A stretch of 44,443 bases of DNA from Planctomycetaceae bacterium (GCA_005778405.1 SXOA01000166.1:1-44443), one strand, 5' to 3'. Positions 16,833-25,558 are shown, numbered from the stretch's first letter. The notes: a model not told the origin generated them from the letters alone. Program-made: numbers and translations.

Positions 16833-18251
16833 TCACGTCAGCAGTTCCGTTATCGCTTTCCCCGGCCGCACAAACGTCGGCCTTCCGCTCATGTCGGGGA
16901 GCGTTTGAGTTTCAGAAACGCCGAGTAGATGATAGACGGTGGCGACGAGGTCGACCGGTGCGACGGGGTCGGAGGCGGGGAATGCCGCTTGTTTATCGCT
17001 TTTGCCGTACACCATGCCGCCGCGGACGCCGCCGCCGGCCAGTACCGTGGTGAAGCAGTTGGGCCAGTGGTCGCGCCCATCGGCCCCGGCGCCGGCGTCG
17101 CTGTTTCGCTGGCCGACTTTGGGCGTGCGGCCGAATTCTCCCGTCCACACGACGAGTGTTTCATCCAGCATGTTCCGCTCGGAAAGGTCGTCGAGCAGCG
17201 CCGAAAACGCCTGGTCCGCCGGCGGCATGAGCCGCGACTTGAGATCGATAAAATTGCGGCTGTGGGTGTCCCATAAGATGCTGACGTTTTTGATCCCTTC
17301 GCTGGGCCAATACACGGTCACCAGGGGCACGCCCCGCTCGATGAGCCGGCGGGCTTGCAACACCGATTGGCCGTGACAGTTCATCCCATAGCGCTCGCGG
17401 ACTTTTTGGGGCTCTTCGCCGAGGTTGAACGCACCTTTTTCGGTCGCCGCGCTGGTGAGCAGTTGAAAGGCTCGCTCATTATTCTTGTCCCGAGCGGCCA
17501 GATTGGGGGATTGCCCCTGCCGAAGCTGCTCGTCGATCTGCTTCAGTAAGGATCGGCGGTCTTCCAGTCGCGATACGGAGAGCTCCGGCCGGAGCGTCAT
17601 TTCCGCAATGCGATAACTCTTGCCGATAGGGTCGCTATCGATGATCATCGGATCGAAAACCGGCCCGAGCCAGCCTCCGAATTGCCCTTGGCTCGATTCC
17701 AGGAACCGGGGAACGTCGTTCTCTACCTCCGGCTTGGGGCGGAGGGAAACAAACGGTGGCAACACGCCGCGGCCACGGCCGAGTTTCGAAAGGACCGCGC
17801 CGATCTGCGGCCATTGGCTGCGGATTTCGCCGCTTTGCACGGGAGGCTGGCCGGTGAGCAGAAAGCTGGTGCCAGTGGTGTGGTCGGCGTTGCTATGCGT
17901 CATCGAGCGAACGATGCTGAGCTTGTCGGTCCGCTGGGCGAGCTGCGGCATGTGCTCGCAAATCTGAATTCCCGGAACTTTGGTGGCAATCGGCTTGAAT
18001 TCCCCCCGGATTTGCTCTGGCTGGTCGGGCTTCATGTCCCAGGTGTCTTGGTGAGCCGGGCCACCCCACATAAAGAGCAGAATGCACGCTTTGGCCTTGC
18101 CAAAAGTCTTGTCGTCCACCGCCGCCGGTGCCCTACCCGCCAATAGCTGCGGCAGCGTGAGTCCCAGCAGCCCGGCCGTCCCGGCGCGCAGAATCTCCCG
18201 CCGATTGGGACCGCGCGAGCGGTGGTAGTTATGGCAGCCGGGAAGAAGCAT
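16833..18251 (-). CDS. DUF1501 domain protein with Tat-like signal
   Basis: 472 residues from ATG 18251 (MLLPGCHNYHRSRGPNRREI); the frame is open to 18287. The NRREILRAGTAGLLGLTLPQLL segment resembles a twin-arginine export signal, although the motif is degenerate (RRE-I-L). The DUF1501 core includes KACILLFMWGGPAHQDTWDMKP, SIVRSMTHSNADHTTGT, VYWPSEGIKNVSILWDTHS, VVWTGEFGRTPK and GRDHWPNCFTTVLAGGGVRGG. The family is sulfatase/alkaline-phosphatase-like in fold and is usually encoded next to DUF1549 genes in planctomycetes; its activity is unproven. csrA lies just upstream on the same strand. Confidence 0.9.
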   Translation of the reverse strand: MLLPGCHNYHRSRGPNRREILRAGTAGLLGLTLPQLLAGRAPAAVDDKTFGKAKACILLFMWGGPAHQDTWDMKPDQPEQIRGEFKPIATKVPGIQICEHMPQLAQRTDKLSIVRSMTHSNADHTTGTSFLLTGQPPVQSGEIRSQWPQIGAVLSKLGRGRGVLPPFVSLRPKPEVENDVPRFLESSQGQFGGWLGPVFDPMIIDSDPIGKSYRIAEMTLRPELSVSRLEDRRSLLKQIDEQLRQGQSPNLAARDKNNERAFQLLTSAATEKGAFNLGEEPQKVRERYGMNCHGQSVLQARRLIERGVPLVTVYWPSEGIKNVSILWDTHSRNFIDLKSRLMPPADQAFSALLDDLSERNMLDETLVVWTGEFGRTPKVGQRNSDAGAGADGRDHWPNCFTTVLAGGGVRGGMVYGKSDKQAAFPASDPVAPVDLVATVYHLLGVSETQTLPDMSGRPTFVRPGKAITELLT

Positions 18252-18299
18252 GTATCCAGAGTAACCCGGCATCCCGGTCCGTGGCAAGAAGAGTCGTGC

Positions 18300-18518
18300 T
18301 CACCTGGGAATATCGGCGCTGGTGGCCGGGCTTGCCTCTCCCGCAACCCGCTCGTCTTCGCGCTTGATGGCGTCCATAACCTCTTTGCGATGCACGGGAA
18401 CCGTCGAGGGCGCTTCAATCCCCAGCCGAACTTTGTCGCCGCGAATATCGACAACCGTAATGACAATACCCCCGTCGATGACAATCGACTCATCCCGTTT
18501 CCGTGAAAGTACAAGCAT
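18300..18518 (-). CDS. csrA: Carbon storage regulator CsrA (RNA-binding translational regulator)
   Basis: 72 residues, normal length. The sequence begins MLVLSRKRDESIVIDGG and continues VRLGIEAPSTVPVHRKEV, which includes the conserved first-strand RNA-binding residues (LSRK) and the Arg of VHRKEV. CsrA binds GGA-containing loops in mRNA leaders and alters translation or stability. It is not linked to flagellar genes here; it lies 48 nt upstream of the DUF1501 gene on the same strand, so the two may be cotranscribed. The C-terminal tail (residues 58-72) is Ala- and Ser-rich and probably disordered. Confidence 0.95.
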   Translation of the reverse strand: MLVLSRKRDESIVIDGGIVITVVDIRGDKVRLGIEAPSTVPVHRKEVMDAIKREDERVAGEASPATSADIPR

Positions 18519-18834
18519 AAGCGAACCGCTTTCTATAAACCAACCCTTTCCACATGCGAAAACATTCTACGAAGTGCGACCGCTTTTTTAAGGGTCTTCC
18601 CGCCGGCAAATGAGCACAACGCCAGTCACACTGACGAGCATAGGTCTTGGGGGATCGCCGCAACCTATTTGCACAACAGCAGTTGCGCTCGCTGCTTCCC
18701 AGCCGATTGCAAGACTTTGGAAGATCGGTCTCCTACGCGACCCAGGACATTGCTGCATTAGACATTTAGGTACCAGCGGTTCATGATTGGGCACCTTGTC
18801 GCCAGACGTTCACGCAAGACTTACATTCTCATTT
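18519..18834. other. Divergent intergenic region, no gene seen
   Basis: About 316 bp between csrA (minus) and the polysaccharide deacetylase gene (plus). It should contain the promoters of both. I found no hairpin, repeat or reading frame worth calling, and no confident promoter boxes. Confidence 0.4.
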
Positions 18835-20586
18835 ATGAACCGAACCAACTTCCTGCTGGCAGTCTTCGCACCCTTTCTCTTTGTCGACGCGTTCGCCCTG
18901 GAGCCGCTGCCGGACAAGCTGGTGGTGCTGACGTTTGACGATGCTTCCAAATCCCACTTTACGGTCGCCCGACCGGTGCTGCTCAAGTACAAGTTTGGGG
19001 CGACTTTTTTTGTCACGGAAGGCTTTGACTTCAAGGACAACAAAAAGGATTACATGACCTGGGAGGAAATCGCCCAGCTTCATAAGGATGGGTTTGAAAT
19101 CGGTAACCATACCCGCGACCATCTGGGACTTTCCAAGGAAAATGTCCCAAAGATCGCCGAACAGCTTCAGGCAATCAACGCCCGCTGCAAGGAGCACGGC
19201 ATCCCCCCGACAACGACCTTCGCGTGGCCGGGAAACGCGCTGTCGATGGAAGCTCTCGCTCCGCTCCGCAAGGAAGGGATTCTCTTCGCCCGTCGCGGCG
19301 GATCGCCGGAGTACGAATACAAAGAAGGGCGCGGAGTCGGCTACGAGCCCAGTCTCGACCATCCGTTGCTGATACCCAGCGCCGGCGATGCCCGCCCGGA
19401 CTGGAAGCTTGACAACTTTATCGCTGCCGTCGAAAAGGCCCGCTTCGGCCGCATCGCCGTCATCCAGTTCCACGGCGTCCCCGACACGGCCCATGCCTGG
19501 GTCAACTCGTCGCAGGAAAACTTTGAAGCCTACATGAAGTATCTGGCCACCCACGGCTACACGGTCATCGCCCTGAGGGATCTGGCGAAGTATGTCGATC
19601 CGAACATCTTGCCCGGCGATCCTCAGGGGGCGAGCAAGGACCGCCAGGCGAGGTTTGCAGCGAGTAGGAACCTGGAGAATTTTCGCAAACCGAAGAGCGA
19701 TGCCGACCTCAAGTATTGGCTCAAGAATATGACGGCACACGAGTTGTCGCCGGTCGAAATGTCTGCTGCGACCGGCCTGTCGATCGAGGAAATCGCTGCC
19801 GCCATCAAGCGGCTGGATGTCAGCCCCGCCACAGCCGCGAAGGAAAACAAATTTGGTCGCCGATTGCTAACCCTGCCCTATCCCGGCGGCCGCCATCCGC
19901 GCATCGGCTTTCTCGAAGGAGCCATTCGCCCGCAGCGGGAAACCAAAGTCAGCGTCTTCGCCCCTTGGAAAGATGGCGGCTATGTCGTTGCAGACGTGCC
20001 GGAAGCGATCTGGGTGCAATCCGGCGATAAGCCTCGCGAGTTGCTCTATTTAGCACACACGCACATCCCCACGATGTGGGACAAGCAAAACGTCACGCTC
20101 GATCCACTGGAATGGACGCCCCCCGATGAGCGTGGCTCGTTCCGTATGGAACGGACGCTCCCCAATGGAGTTGTCTTTGGAACGATCATCACGCCCACCA
20201 CCACCGAAGTCCGGCTGGAGATGATCCTCACCAACGGCACCCGCGAGCCGCTCAAAGGCCTCCTCGTCCAAAACTGCGTTATGCTCAAATCACTCCGCGG
20301 CTTTGAGCAGCAAACGGCGGACAACAAGGTGATTCAAAAGCCCTACGTCGCCTGCCGCAACGCCGCGGGCGACAAGTGGGTCATCACTGCCTGGGAGCCC
20401 TGCGTTCGCCCATGGGGAAATCCTCCCTGCCCTTGTCTCCATAGCGACCCGCAGTTTCCCGACTGCGATCCCGGCCAGACCGTCCGTCTCCGCGGCTGGC
20501 TGTCGTTCTACGAAGGTAACGACCTGGCCGCCGAGCTGAAACGAATCGACTCCACGAAGTGGCAGAGTAGTCCGCTCACTCCGTGA
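18835..20586 (+). CDS. Secreted polysaccharide deacetylase-family protein with extra C-terminal domain
   Basis: 583 residues from ATG 18835, which begins a clear signal peptide (NRTNFLLAVFAPFLFVDAFA); ATG-like starts further upstream do not. The NodB-type deacetylase domain covers residues about 25-260: TFDD (33-36) with the catalytic base and metal Asp, the metal-binding His92 and His96 in GNHTRDH, and IQFHGVPD later. Residues 290-345 look like a short helical linker with a helix-turn-helix-like ATGLSIEEIAAAIKRL. The last about 230 residues (from RRLLTLPYPGGRHPRIGF) form a beta-rich region that I cannot name. It would remove acetyl groups from a surface glycan, exact substrate unknown. The final SSPLTP and stop come from a palindromic repeat. 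Confidence 0.85.
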   Translation: MNRTNFLLAVFAPFLFVDAFALEPLPDKLVVLTFDDASKSHFTVARPVLLKYKFGATFFVTEGFDFKDNKKDYMTWEEIAQLHKDGFEIGNHTRDHLGLSKENVPKIAEQLQAINARCKEHGIPPTTTFAWPGNALSMEALAPLRKEGILFARRGGSPEYEYKEGRGVGYEPSLDHPLLIPSAGDARPDWKLDNFIAAVEKARFGRIAVIQFHGVPDTAHAWVNSSQENFEAYMKYLATHGYTVIALRDLAKYVDPNILPGDPQGASKDRQARFAASRNLENFRKPKSDADLKYWLKNMTAHELSPVEMSAATGLSIEEIAAAIKRLDVSPATAAKENKFGRRLLTLPYPGGRHPRIGFLEGAIRPQRETKVSVFAPWKDGGYVVADVPEAIWVQSGDKPRELLYLAHTHIPTMWDKQNVTLDPLEWTPPDERGSFRMERTLPNGVVFGTIITPTTTEVRLEMILTNGTREPLKGLLVQNCVMLKSLRGFEQQTADNKVIQKPYVACRNAAGDKWVITAWEPCVRPWGNPPCPCLHSDPQFPDCDPGQTVRLRGWLSFYEGNDLAAELKRIDSTKWQSSPLTP

Positions 20587-20589
20587 GCG
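20573..20589. repeat. CCGCTCAC-family palindrome at the 3' end of the deacetylase gene
   Basis: CGCTCAC (20573-20579), loop TCC, GTGAGCG (20583-20589). Together with the preceding AGTAGTC it matches the copy after argD over about 24 nt. It overlaps the stop codon of the deacetylase gene and abuts the convergent prpC stop at 20595. Confidence 0.8.
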
Positions 20590-20594
20590 AAAGG

Positions 20595-21698
20595 TCAGCG
20601 GGGGAGTTTGCGAACCGCGGGACCGGTATAGAGGGCCCTGGGACGCATGATGCGGTTGTTGTCGAGTTGCTCGATGACGTGGGCGCTCCAGCCAACGACC
20701 CGGGCAATGACAAAGAGGGGAGTGAAGAGGTCCATCGGCAGGCCGAGGTAGTGGTAGAGCCGGGCGCAGGGCCAGTCGACGTTGGGGGGGAGCTTTTTCT
20801 GACTCCAGGCCATTTGCTCGATGATTTCGGCCGTCTGCTCCAAGGCCTGGTTGCCGGTCTCCGCCGCGACGGCCGATGTGAGTCTCTTGAGGATGACGGC
20901 CCGCGGGTCGCCGTGCTTGTAGACCCGGTGGCCAAAGCCCATCAGCTTGTCCTTGCGGGCGAAGGCGGCGTTGACCCATGCTTCCGCTTGCTGCGGTGAG
21001 CCGACGGCGAGGAGGACCTCCAGGGCCCGCTCGTTGGCCCCGCCGTGGAGCGGACCTTTGAGCGTGCCGATGGCTCCGGTGATGGCGGAGTGGAGGTCGC
21101 TGAGCGTCGAGCAGATGCAGCGGGCCGCGAAGGTGGAAGCGTTGAATTCGTGCTCGGCATAGAGGATGAGCGAAACGTCGAGGGCTTTCACCTGCCGCTC
21201 GCTCGGCTTCTCGCCCCGGAGCATCCAGAGGAAGTTGGCGGGGAGCGTCAGCTTGGAGTCGGCCGCGACGGGATCCTGGCCGGACCTCAATCGCTGGCGG
21301 GCAGCGACGATGACGGGGAACTTGGCGAGCAGTCGTTCGGTCTTGCGGACATTTGCCGCGTGGCTGTTGTCGGCGGCCTCGGGATCCCAGTGGGCGAGCA
21401 GACTGCATGCACTGCGGAGGACGTCCATGGTCGGCGCGCTCGCCGGAATCTTGCGGAGCGTCTCGATGATTTCCGGCGGCACATTTGCAGCAGCGCCGAG
21501 ACGCGCGCGGAACTCGGCGGCCTGCTGAACTGTCGGCAACTCGCCATAAAGGACGAGGTAGGCCGATTCTTCATACGTGGAGTGCTCGGCCAATTCTTCG
21601 ATAGCGTAGCCCCGGTAGGTCAGACCGGTTTCAACCGTGCTGATCGCCGTTTCGCCGGCGATGACCCCTTCGAGGCCGGGGGAGTAGGTTTCGCTCAT
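20595..21698 (-). CDS. prpC: Citrate / 2-methylcitrate synthase
   Basis: 367 residues, the size of the type-II-like short citrate synthases and 2-methylcitrate synthases. It begins YSPGLEGVIAGETAISTVETGLTYRGYAIEELA, with HEFNASTFAAR, GPLHGGANERALEVL (catalytic His in LHGGAN), GFGHRVYKHGDPRA (catalytic His and substrate Arg) and the C-terminal IEQLDNNRIMRPRALYTGP. It condenses oxaloacetate with acetyl-CoA or propionyl-CoA. The prpB gene 77 bp upstream on the same strand favours the methylcitrate role, but sequence alone does not separate the two activities and it could also be the cell's ordinary citrate synthase. Confidence 0.9.
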   Translation of the reverse strand: MSETYSPGLEGVIAGETAISTVETGLTYRGYAIEELAEHSTYEESAYLVLYGELPTVQQAAEFRARLGAAANVPPEIIETLRKIPASAPTMDVLRSACSLLAHWDPEAADNSHAANVRKTERLLAKFPVIVAARQRLRSGQDPVAADSKLTLPANFLWMLRGEKPSERQVKALDVSLILYAEHEFNASTFAARCICSTLSDLHSAITGAIGTLKGPLHGGANERALEVLLAVGSPQQAEAWVNAAFARKDKLMGFGHRVYKHGDPRAVILKRLTSAVAAETGNQALEQTAEIIEQMAWSQKKLPPNVDWPCARLYHYLGLPMDLFTPLFVIARVVGWSAHVIEQLDNNRIMRPRALYTGPAVRKLPR

Positions 21699-21775
21699 GG
21701 GTGTTTTGATATTGGATATTGTCGAATGTCAGGTGGGTCGTAACCGGGAGCAATACTGATGAGACTCAGCGTCCG

Positions 21776-22648
21776 TCACTTGCCTTGGGCGATGGCTTTG
21801 TCGCGTTCTTCATAGACAGCATAGTCCAGCAGGTCATAGAGCTCTTCGCGGGTCTGCATCAGATCCAAAATGCCCTCTTGAGTCCCTTCGGCAGCAATGA
21901 CGGCGAGCGAGGCTTCGATGGCCTTCATCGCGACCCGCTGCAGAGTCACCGGATAAAGCACCACCGCATAGCCGAGGTCCGAAAGTTCATCGAGCGTCAA
22001 GAGCGGGCTTTTGCCGAATTCGGTCATGTTGGCGACGAGCGGTGCTTTCACCTCGCGAGCGAACCGGGCGAATTCGTCTTTGCTGGCCAGTGCTTCGGGA
22101 AAAATCCAGTCCGCTCCGGCGTCGAGATATTGTTTGGCCCGGTCGATGGCGTCATCGAGACTGGTGACGCCACGCGCGTCGGTTCGGCCGATGAGGACGA
22201 GATCAGGATTGATGCGGGCGGTGACGGCGGCGCGAAGTTTGGCACAAAAGGCCGCCGCTTCGACCAGCGACTTGCCTCCCAGATGTCCGCACCGCTTGGG
22301 AAGCTGCTGATCCTCGAGCTGGATGGCGGCGACGCCGGCAGCTTCGAGCTCGATGACTGTTCGCTCGACGTTCAGGGGCTCGCCAAAACCGGTGTCGGCA
22401 TCGACGATAAGGGGCAGATTGCTGCTGCGGGTGAGATAGGTCGCTTGTTGGACCAACTCGGAGAGGGTAAACAGGCCGACGTCGGGGAGGGCCAGGATGT
22501 TGGACGACAGCGACGCTCCCGAAAGGTACATTGCCCCATAGCCAGCCTGTTCGATCAGCCGAGCCACAAGCGCGCTGGTCGCGCCGGGAACCTGAATGGT
22601 CCCTTCCGCGATCGTGTCCCGCAGCAGGCGGCCGGGCGAAGAATTCAT
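21776..22648 (-). CDS. prpB: Methylisocitrate lyase (isocitrate lyase/PEP mutase superfamily)
   Basis: 290 residues, normal PrpB length. Cleaves 2-methylisocitrate to pyruvate and succinate. Visible: VPGATSALVARLIEQAGYGAMYLSGA, the metal-site IVDADTGFGEP (residues 81-90), the catalytic loop PKRCGH with Cys120, IGRTDARG, and ADWIFPEAL. The KRCGH form and short length indicate PrpB rather than isocitrate lyase AceA or an oxaloacetate hydrolase, although PEP mutase-like alternatives share the fold. It is upstream of prpC in one unit; no prpD or acnD methylcitrate dehydratase lies in the window, so the cycle must be completed elsewhere. Confidence 0.9.
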   Translation of the reverse strand: MNSSPGRLLRDTIAEGTIQVPGATSALVARLIEQAGYGAMYLSGASLSSNILALPDVGLFTLSELVQQATYLTRSSNLPLIVDADTGFGEPLNVERTVIELEAAGVAAIQLEDQQLPKRCGHLGGKSLVEAAAFCAKLRAAVTARINPDLVLIGRTDARGVTSLDDAIDRAKQYLDAGADWIFPEALASKDEFARFAREVKAPLVANMTEFGKSPLLTLDELSDLGYAVVLYPVTLQRVAMKAIEASLAVIAAEGTQEGILDLMQTREELYDLLDYAVYEERDKAIAQGK

Positions 22649-22700
22649 GCTGAATCAATCATAGCGCGGCAGAGCGGAAGGTGGCAAGTACATAGCATGT

Positions 22701-22761
22701 CCGCTCACTCCATGAGCGCGGTATTACCACAAACGCGGGCCTGCACACGGAGTGTGCAGGC
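22701..22761. repeat. Palindrome pair of the CCGCTCAC/CACGGAGTG family
   Basis: An imperfect CCGCTCACTCCATGAGCG hairpin (22701-22718) is followed by GCCTGCACAC, loop GGA, GTGTGCAGGC (22739-22761), a perfect 10-bp stem. It fills the gap between the prpB start and the divergent membrane protein gene, and resembles the 14618-14665 element. Confidence 0.8.
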
Positions 22762-22792
22762 TACTAAGCTAGAGGACTCCGAACTCGAAACA

Positions 22793-24469
22793 ATGACTGC
22801 AACGCCTCAAGTGGATAAGAAGTTGAGCCAAGTCTGGTGGCAGGCACTAGAAGTCCTTTGGATATTCTTGCTGCTTTTCTTGTTCGTCGGCTCGCCCCCT
22901 CCGGACGCCGGTGAGTCACACTATCTGGTCAAAGCGAAGCATTACTGGAATCGCGACTTCTGCGCCGGCGACCTGTTTTTGGAATCGCCGGAGGCCCATC
23001 TGGTCTTCTGCTGGGTGTTTGGCTGGCTGACGAAGTTCTGCTCGCTCGATGCTACCGCCTGGATTCTTCGCGTCGTCGCCTGGCTCGGATTCGCTTTCGC
23101 CTGGCAGCGGCTGAGCTGGGCTATCGCGCCGCAAAGGTTCTGGTCGATCCTCTCCTGCGGGCTGATGCTCGCGCTCCTACGCTGTTGCCACATGTCCCGT
23201 GAGTTGATCCTGGTCGGCGGAGTGGAAGCGAAGGTCTTCGCCTATGTGCTGGTGCTCCTGGGAATGGGAGAACTGGTCCGCGGCCGCTGGAACTGGGCCT
23301 GGGCCTTCATGGGCGCGGCGAGCGCGATGCACGTCATCGTCGGCGGCTGGTCGGGAATTGCGCTGGGAGTTGCCTGGCTCTGTTCTCCGAAGGACAGGCC
23401 GCCGCTGCTAAAAATGTGGCCGGGGCTGGCGTGTGCGTTCGTGTTGTCTTTGGAGGGTCTCATTCCCGGTCTGCTGCTCACTTGGGGACAGGACAAAGCA
23501 ACCGTGATCGGAGCGCATCAGATTTACGTCTTCGACCGCCTGTCCCACCACTTGGTGTTCCATCGGTTTGGCAACTGGTACATCGCGCGGCATCTGGCGC
23601 TTGTCGCGTGCTGGGGATTGCTGACGTGGTGGAACTGGTCGAAATCCTCGCGGGTGCAGCGGATGGTGCTGGGGGGGGTGCTCATCGCCGCGATGGGGAT
23701 TGCCCTTGACCAGGGGCTGGTGGCGTGGGCAACCGTCCGCGGCCTATCGCAAGCCGATTATCAATCGCTCGCCGCTCCCCTCTTGCGGTACTACTATTTC
23801 CGGCTGTCGGATGCATTGGTGCCAATGGGAATTTCGCTGGCGGTGTTCGCGTTACTTTGGAAATGGAAGGAAACTCGGCCGGCACTTGCGTCCTGGGGAC
23901 TCATTGCCGCGCTCGCCATTGGCTCCATCAACATCGCCGAAATCTGTGTTGACCGTTCCTTGCGACCGCTGCCGGGTGGGTGGACTCAGCCTTACCCGAC
24001 GCCCGATTGCGGATGGCGAGCCTGGCAACTGCGCGGGGAGGAAGGAACCATTCAACTCGCTAAGTCGCGGCAGCGGTTCGAGGAATGGAAAAACCTCTGC
24101 CGCTGGATCAAGGCCAACACACCGGAGAATTCCAAGTTCATCACACCGCGCAATCAGCAAACCTTTAAGTGGTACGCGGAGCGGGCGGAGGTGGTGACCT
24201 GGAAGGACATTCCGCAGAATGCCGCCGGCCTGGTGAAGTGGCGAGAAGTCTTAAGCGAGGTCTTTCCACCCGATGGATATGGCAGCGACCCGGCAGTGAA
24301 CAGTGACGCCGAGTTGCGGGCCATTGCCGAGAAACATGGCGCCAGTTATCTCGTCGTCGATCGGACGCGCGTGAGCCGCCTCATTGGCCTACCGCCGCTC
24401 CGGCCCGATGACGAGCCGCCGCATCCGACGTACGCGATCTACATCATTTCGCCGGCGGCAAAACCTTGA
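22793..24469 (+). CDS. Polytopic membrane protein of unknown function (possibly DUF6798-like)
   Basis: 558 residues from ATG 22793; the frame is open far upstream (to 21719) only because it is the antisense of prpB. About ten hydrophobic segments are visible, starting with ALEVLWIFLLLFLFVGS. The first loop has ESHYLVKAKHYWNRDFCAGD, and the C-terminal part is soluble, with CRWIKANTPENSKFITPRN, FKWYAERAEVVTWKDIP and GASYLVVDRTRVS. This layout resembles glycosyltransferase-like or DUF6798-type membrane proteins of planctomycetes, in which an extracytoplasmic tail follows the helices. I do not recognise a catalytic motif. Its last 26 bp overlap the convergent fragment at 24444. Confidence 0.75.
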   Translation: MTATPQVDKKLSQVWWQALEVLWIFLLLFLFVGSPPPDAGESHYLVKAKHYWNRDFCAGDLFLESPEAHLVFCWVFGWLTKFCSLDATAWILRVVAWLGFAFAWQRLSWAIAPQRFWSILSCGLMLALLRCCHMSRELILVGGVEAKVFAYVLVLLGMGELVRGRWNWAWAFMGAASAMHVIVGGWSGIALGVAWLCSPKDRPPLLKMWPGLACAFVLSLEGLIPGLLLTWGQDKATVIGAHQIYVFDRLSHHLVFHRFGNWYIARHLALVACWGLLTWWNWSKSSRVQRMVLGGVLIAAMGIALDQGLVAWATVRGLSQADYQSLAAPLLRYYYFRLSDALVPMGISLAVFALLWKWKETRPALASWGLIAALAIGSINIAEICVDRSLRPLPGGWTQPYPTPDCGWRAWQLRGEEGTIQLAKSRQRFEEWKNLCRWIKANTPENSKFITPRNQQTFKWYAERAEVVTWKDIPQNAAGLVKWREVLSEVFPPDGYGSDPAVNSDAELRAIAEKHGASYLVVDRTRVSRLIGLPPLRPDDEPPHPTYAIYIISPAAKP

Positions 24470-24830
24470 GCGGAAACAGCGGCGTGCAGGGGCCGGGCAT
24501 GCCAACCCGGATATCGCTTCGCCAAGCGAGGCAGACGCAGATGTTGTAAGTGCCGGAAGGAAGTTGATCGCTCACGGTGAACGGCAACAGCACCTTGCCA
24601 TCCTTCACCGTCAAGACTTGCGGCGTTTCATGACCGCAAGCCACTCCCGTGGAAGCGTAGTTGACGCTGAGATTGATGGGCATGCCGTCAGCGACTCCCG
24701 TGACGAGCACGGGAATCTCCATCTTCTTGCCGATGGTCGCCTCCACGCTTTCGCCGGCCAGTTTCAGCTTGACGCCGTGTGGCTTCCAGAATCGTTGAAC
24801 GACACCGTGCCGTCTTCGAGGCCGGAACCA
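24444..24830 (-). pseudogene. Truncated C-terminal piece of a secreted protein
   Basis: From about 24784 down to TGA 24444-24446 the minus strand encodes a coherent beta-rich domain: GVKLKLAGESVEATIGKKME, PVLVTGVADGMPINLSVNYAS and the ending SGTYNICVCLAWRSDIRVG and PLFPLKVLPPAK. This looks like the final domain of a large exported planctomycete protein. Upstream of about 24790 the reading frame becomes Arg- and His-rich and implausible, while another frame reads GSGLEDGTVSFNDSG, suggesting a frameshift near 24780-24800. The frame stays open to 24959 but overlaps the PD-(D/E)XK-like gene. No start codon or signal peptide belongs to it, so the 5' part appears lost. Confidence 0.6.
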
Positions 24831-24925
24831 AGAAATCGGAAAGTGAGCTGAGACCTGGCGATAAAATTCACGCACACCGCATCGTTGTGGCCGGCACGCT
24901 GAAGGGTCGGCCTGTTCAATCCGCT

Positions 24926-25558
24926 TTACGACCACTTTGAACCGTGCTGTTTCCACCAACTCACCAGACCTGGCTTATCGCAAACGTAAAGTCGAGCGTC
25001 GTAATCATAATCTGAGAACGCATGGTTTTGCCAGCAACGTCGAGCTTTGCTCCAGGGAGGCTCATTGATCCCGCTCAGCGACTCGTATAGATCTAACTCA
25101 CTTCCAAGCTGGTGTATGCGCTTCGCGGATCCGACGATGAGTTGAGCAGCCAATGTTGCTCCTGGTATCGCTGCAACGATGGTCGCCAGTTTTTGGAGGT
25201 CCATTGCAGCCGATTTGTCAGACTTCCTGTTGTTCAAGGGCGCAAACAGGTAGCCCTGATGCTTCGCGGCATTTCCGAGGTCACACCAGTAAGACTTCCA
25301 AATTCCCTTAACCTCTGCGTACACCGATATGCCGCCGGTGAGGTTCACCAGCAGGTCATATCGAGTTCGCTGTCCTGGATATGACTTGTTGCAACGAACA
25401 CTGGCAACCGGTAGGCGGTCGCCCTTTATGAAGAACGTCGCCAGTGCATCGCTCCAGGCATTTTCCTTGCGACTGCTCAGATCGGATAAACGGTCCTCAT
25501 TTTCTAAAAAATCGAACAACCCATTCGATATAGTCTTAAGGAACAATTCGCTTGTCAT
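24926..25558 (-). CDS. Unknown protein with PD-(D/E)XK nuclease-like core
   Basis: 210 residues; a GGAGAG ribosome binding site lies just before ATG 25558. No named family is recognised. The pattern Asp68 in TRYDLLVNLTGG, then Glu82-x-Lys84 in ISVYAEVKGIW, with an earlier acidic Glu32 (RKENAWSDALATFF) and a downstream MDLQKLATI helix, fits the catalytic core of PD-(D/E)XK nucleases. The usual Pro is replaced by Tyr. It contains no signal or membrane helix. It is last in a three-gene minus-strand cluster, 36 nt after the HEPN-like gene. A role in restriction or defence is an inference from fold and company only. Alternatively it is a non-catalytic relative. Confidence 0.65.
   Translation of the reverse strand: MTSELFLKTISNGLFDFLENEDRLSDLSSRKENAWSDALATFFIKGDRLPVASVRCNKSYPGQRTRYDLLVNLTGGISVYAEVKGIWKSYWCDLGNAAKHQGYLFAPLNNRKSDKSAAMDLQKLATIVAAIPGATLAAQLIVGSAKRIHQLGSELDLYESLSGINEPPWSKARRCWQNHAFSDYDYDARLYVCDKPGLVSWWKQHGSKWS

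Noticed and set aside
21719..22792. N-terminal extension of the polytopic membrane protein
   Set aside because: It is antisense to prpB and includes repeat DNA; the hydrophobic protein starts at ATG 22793.
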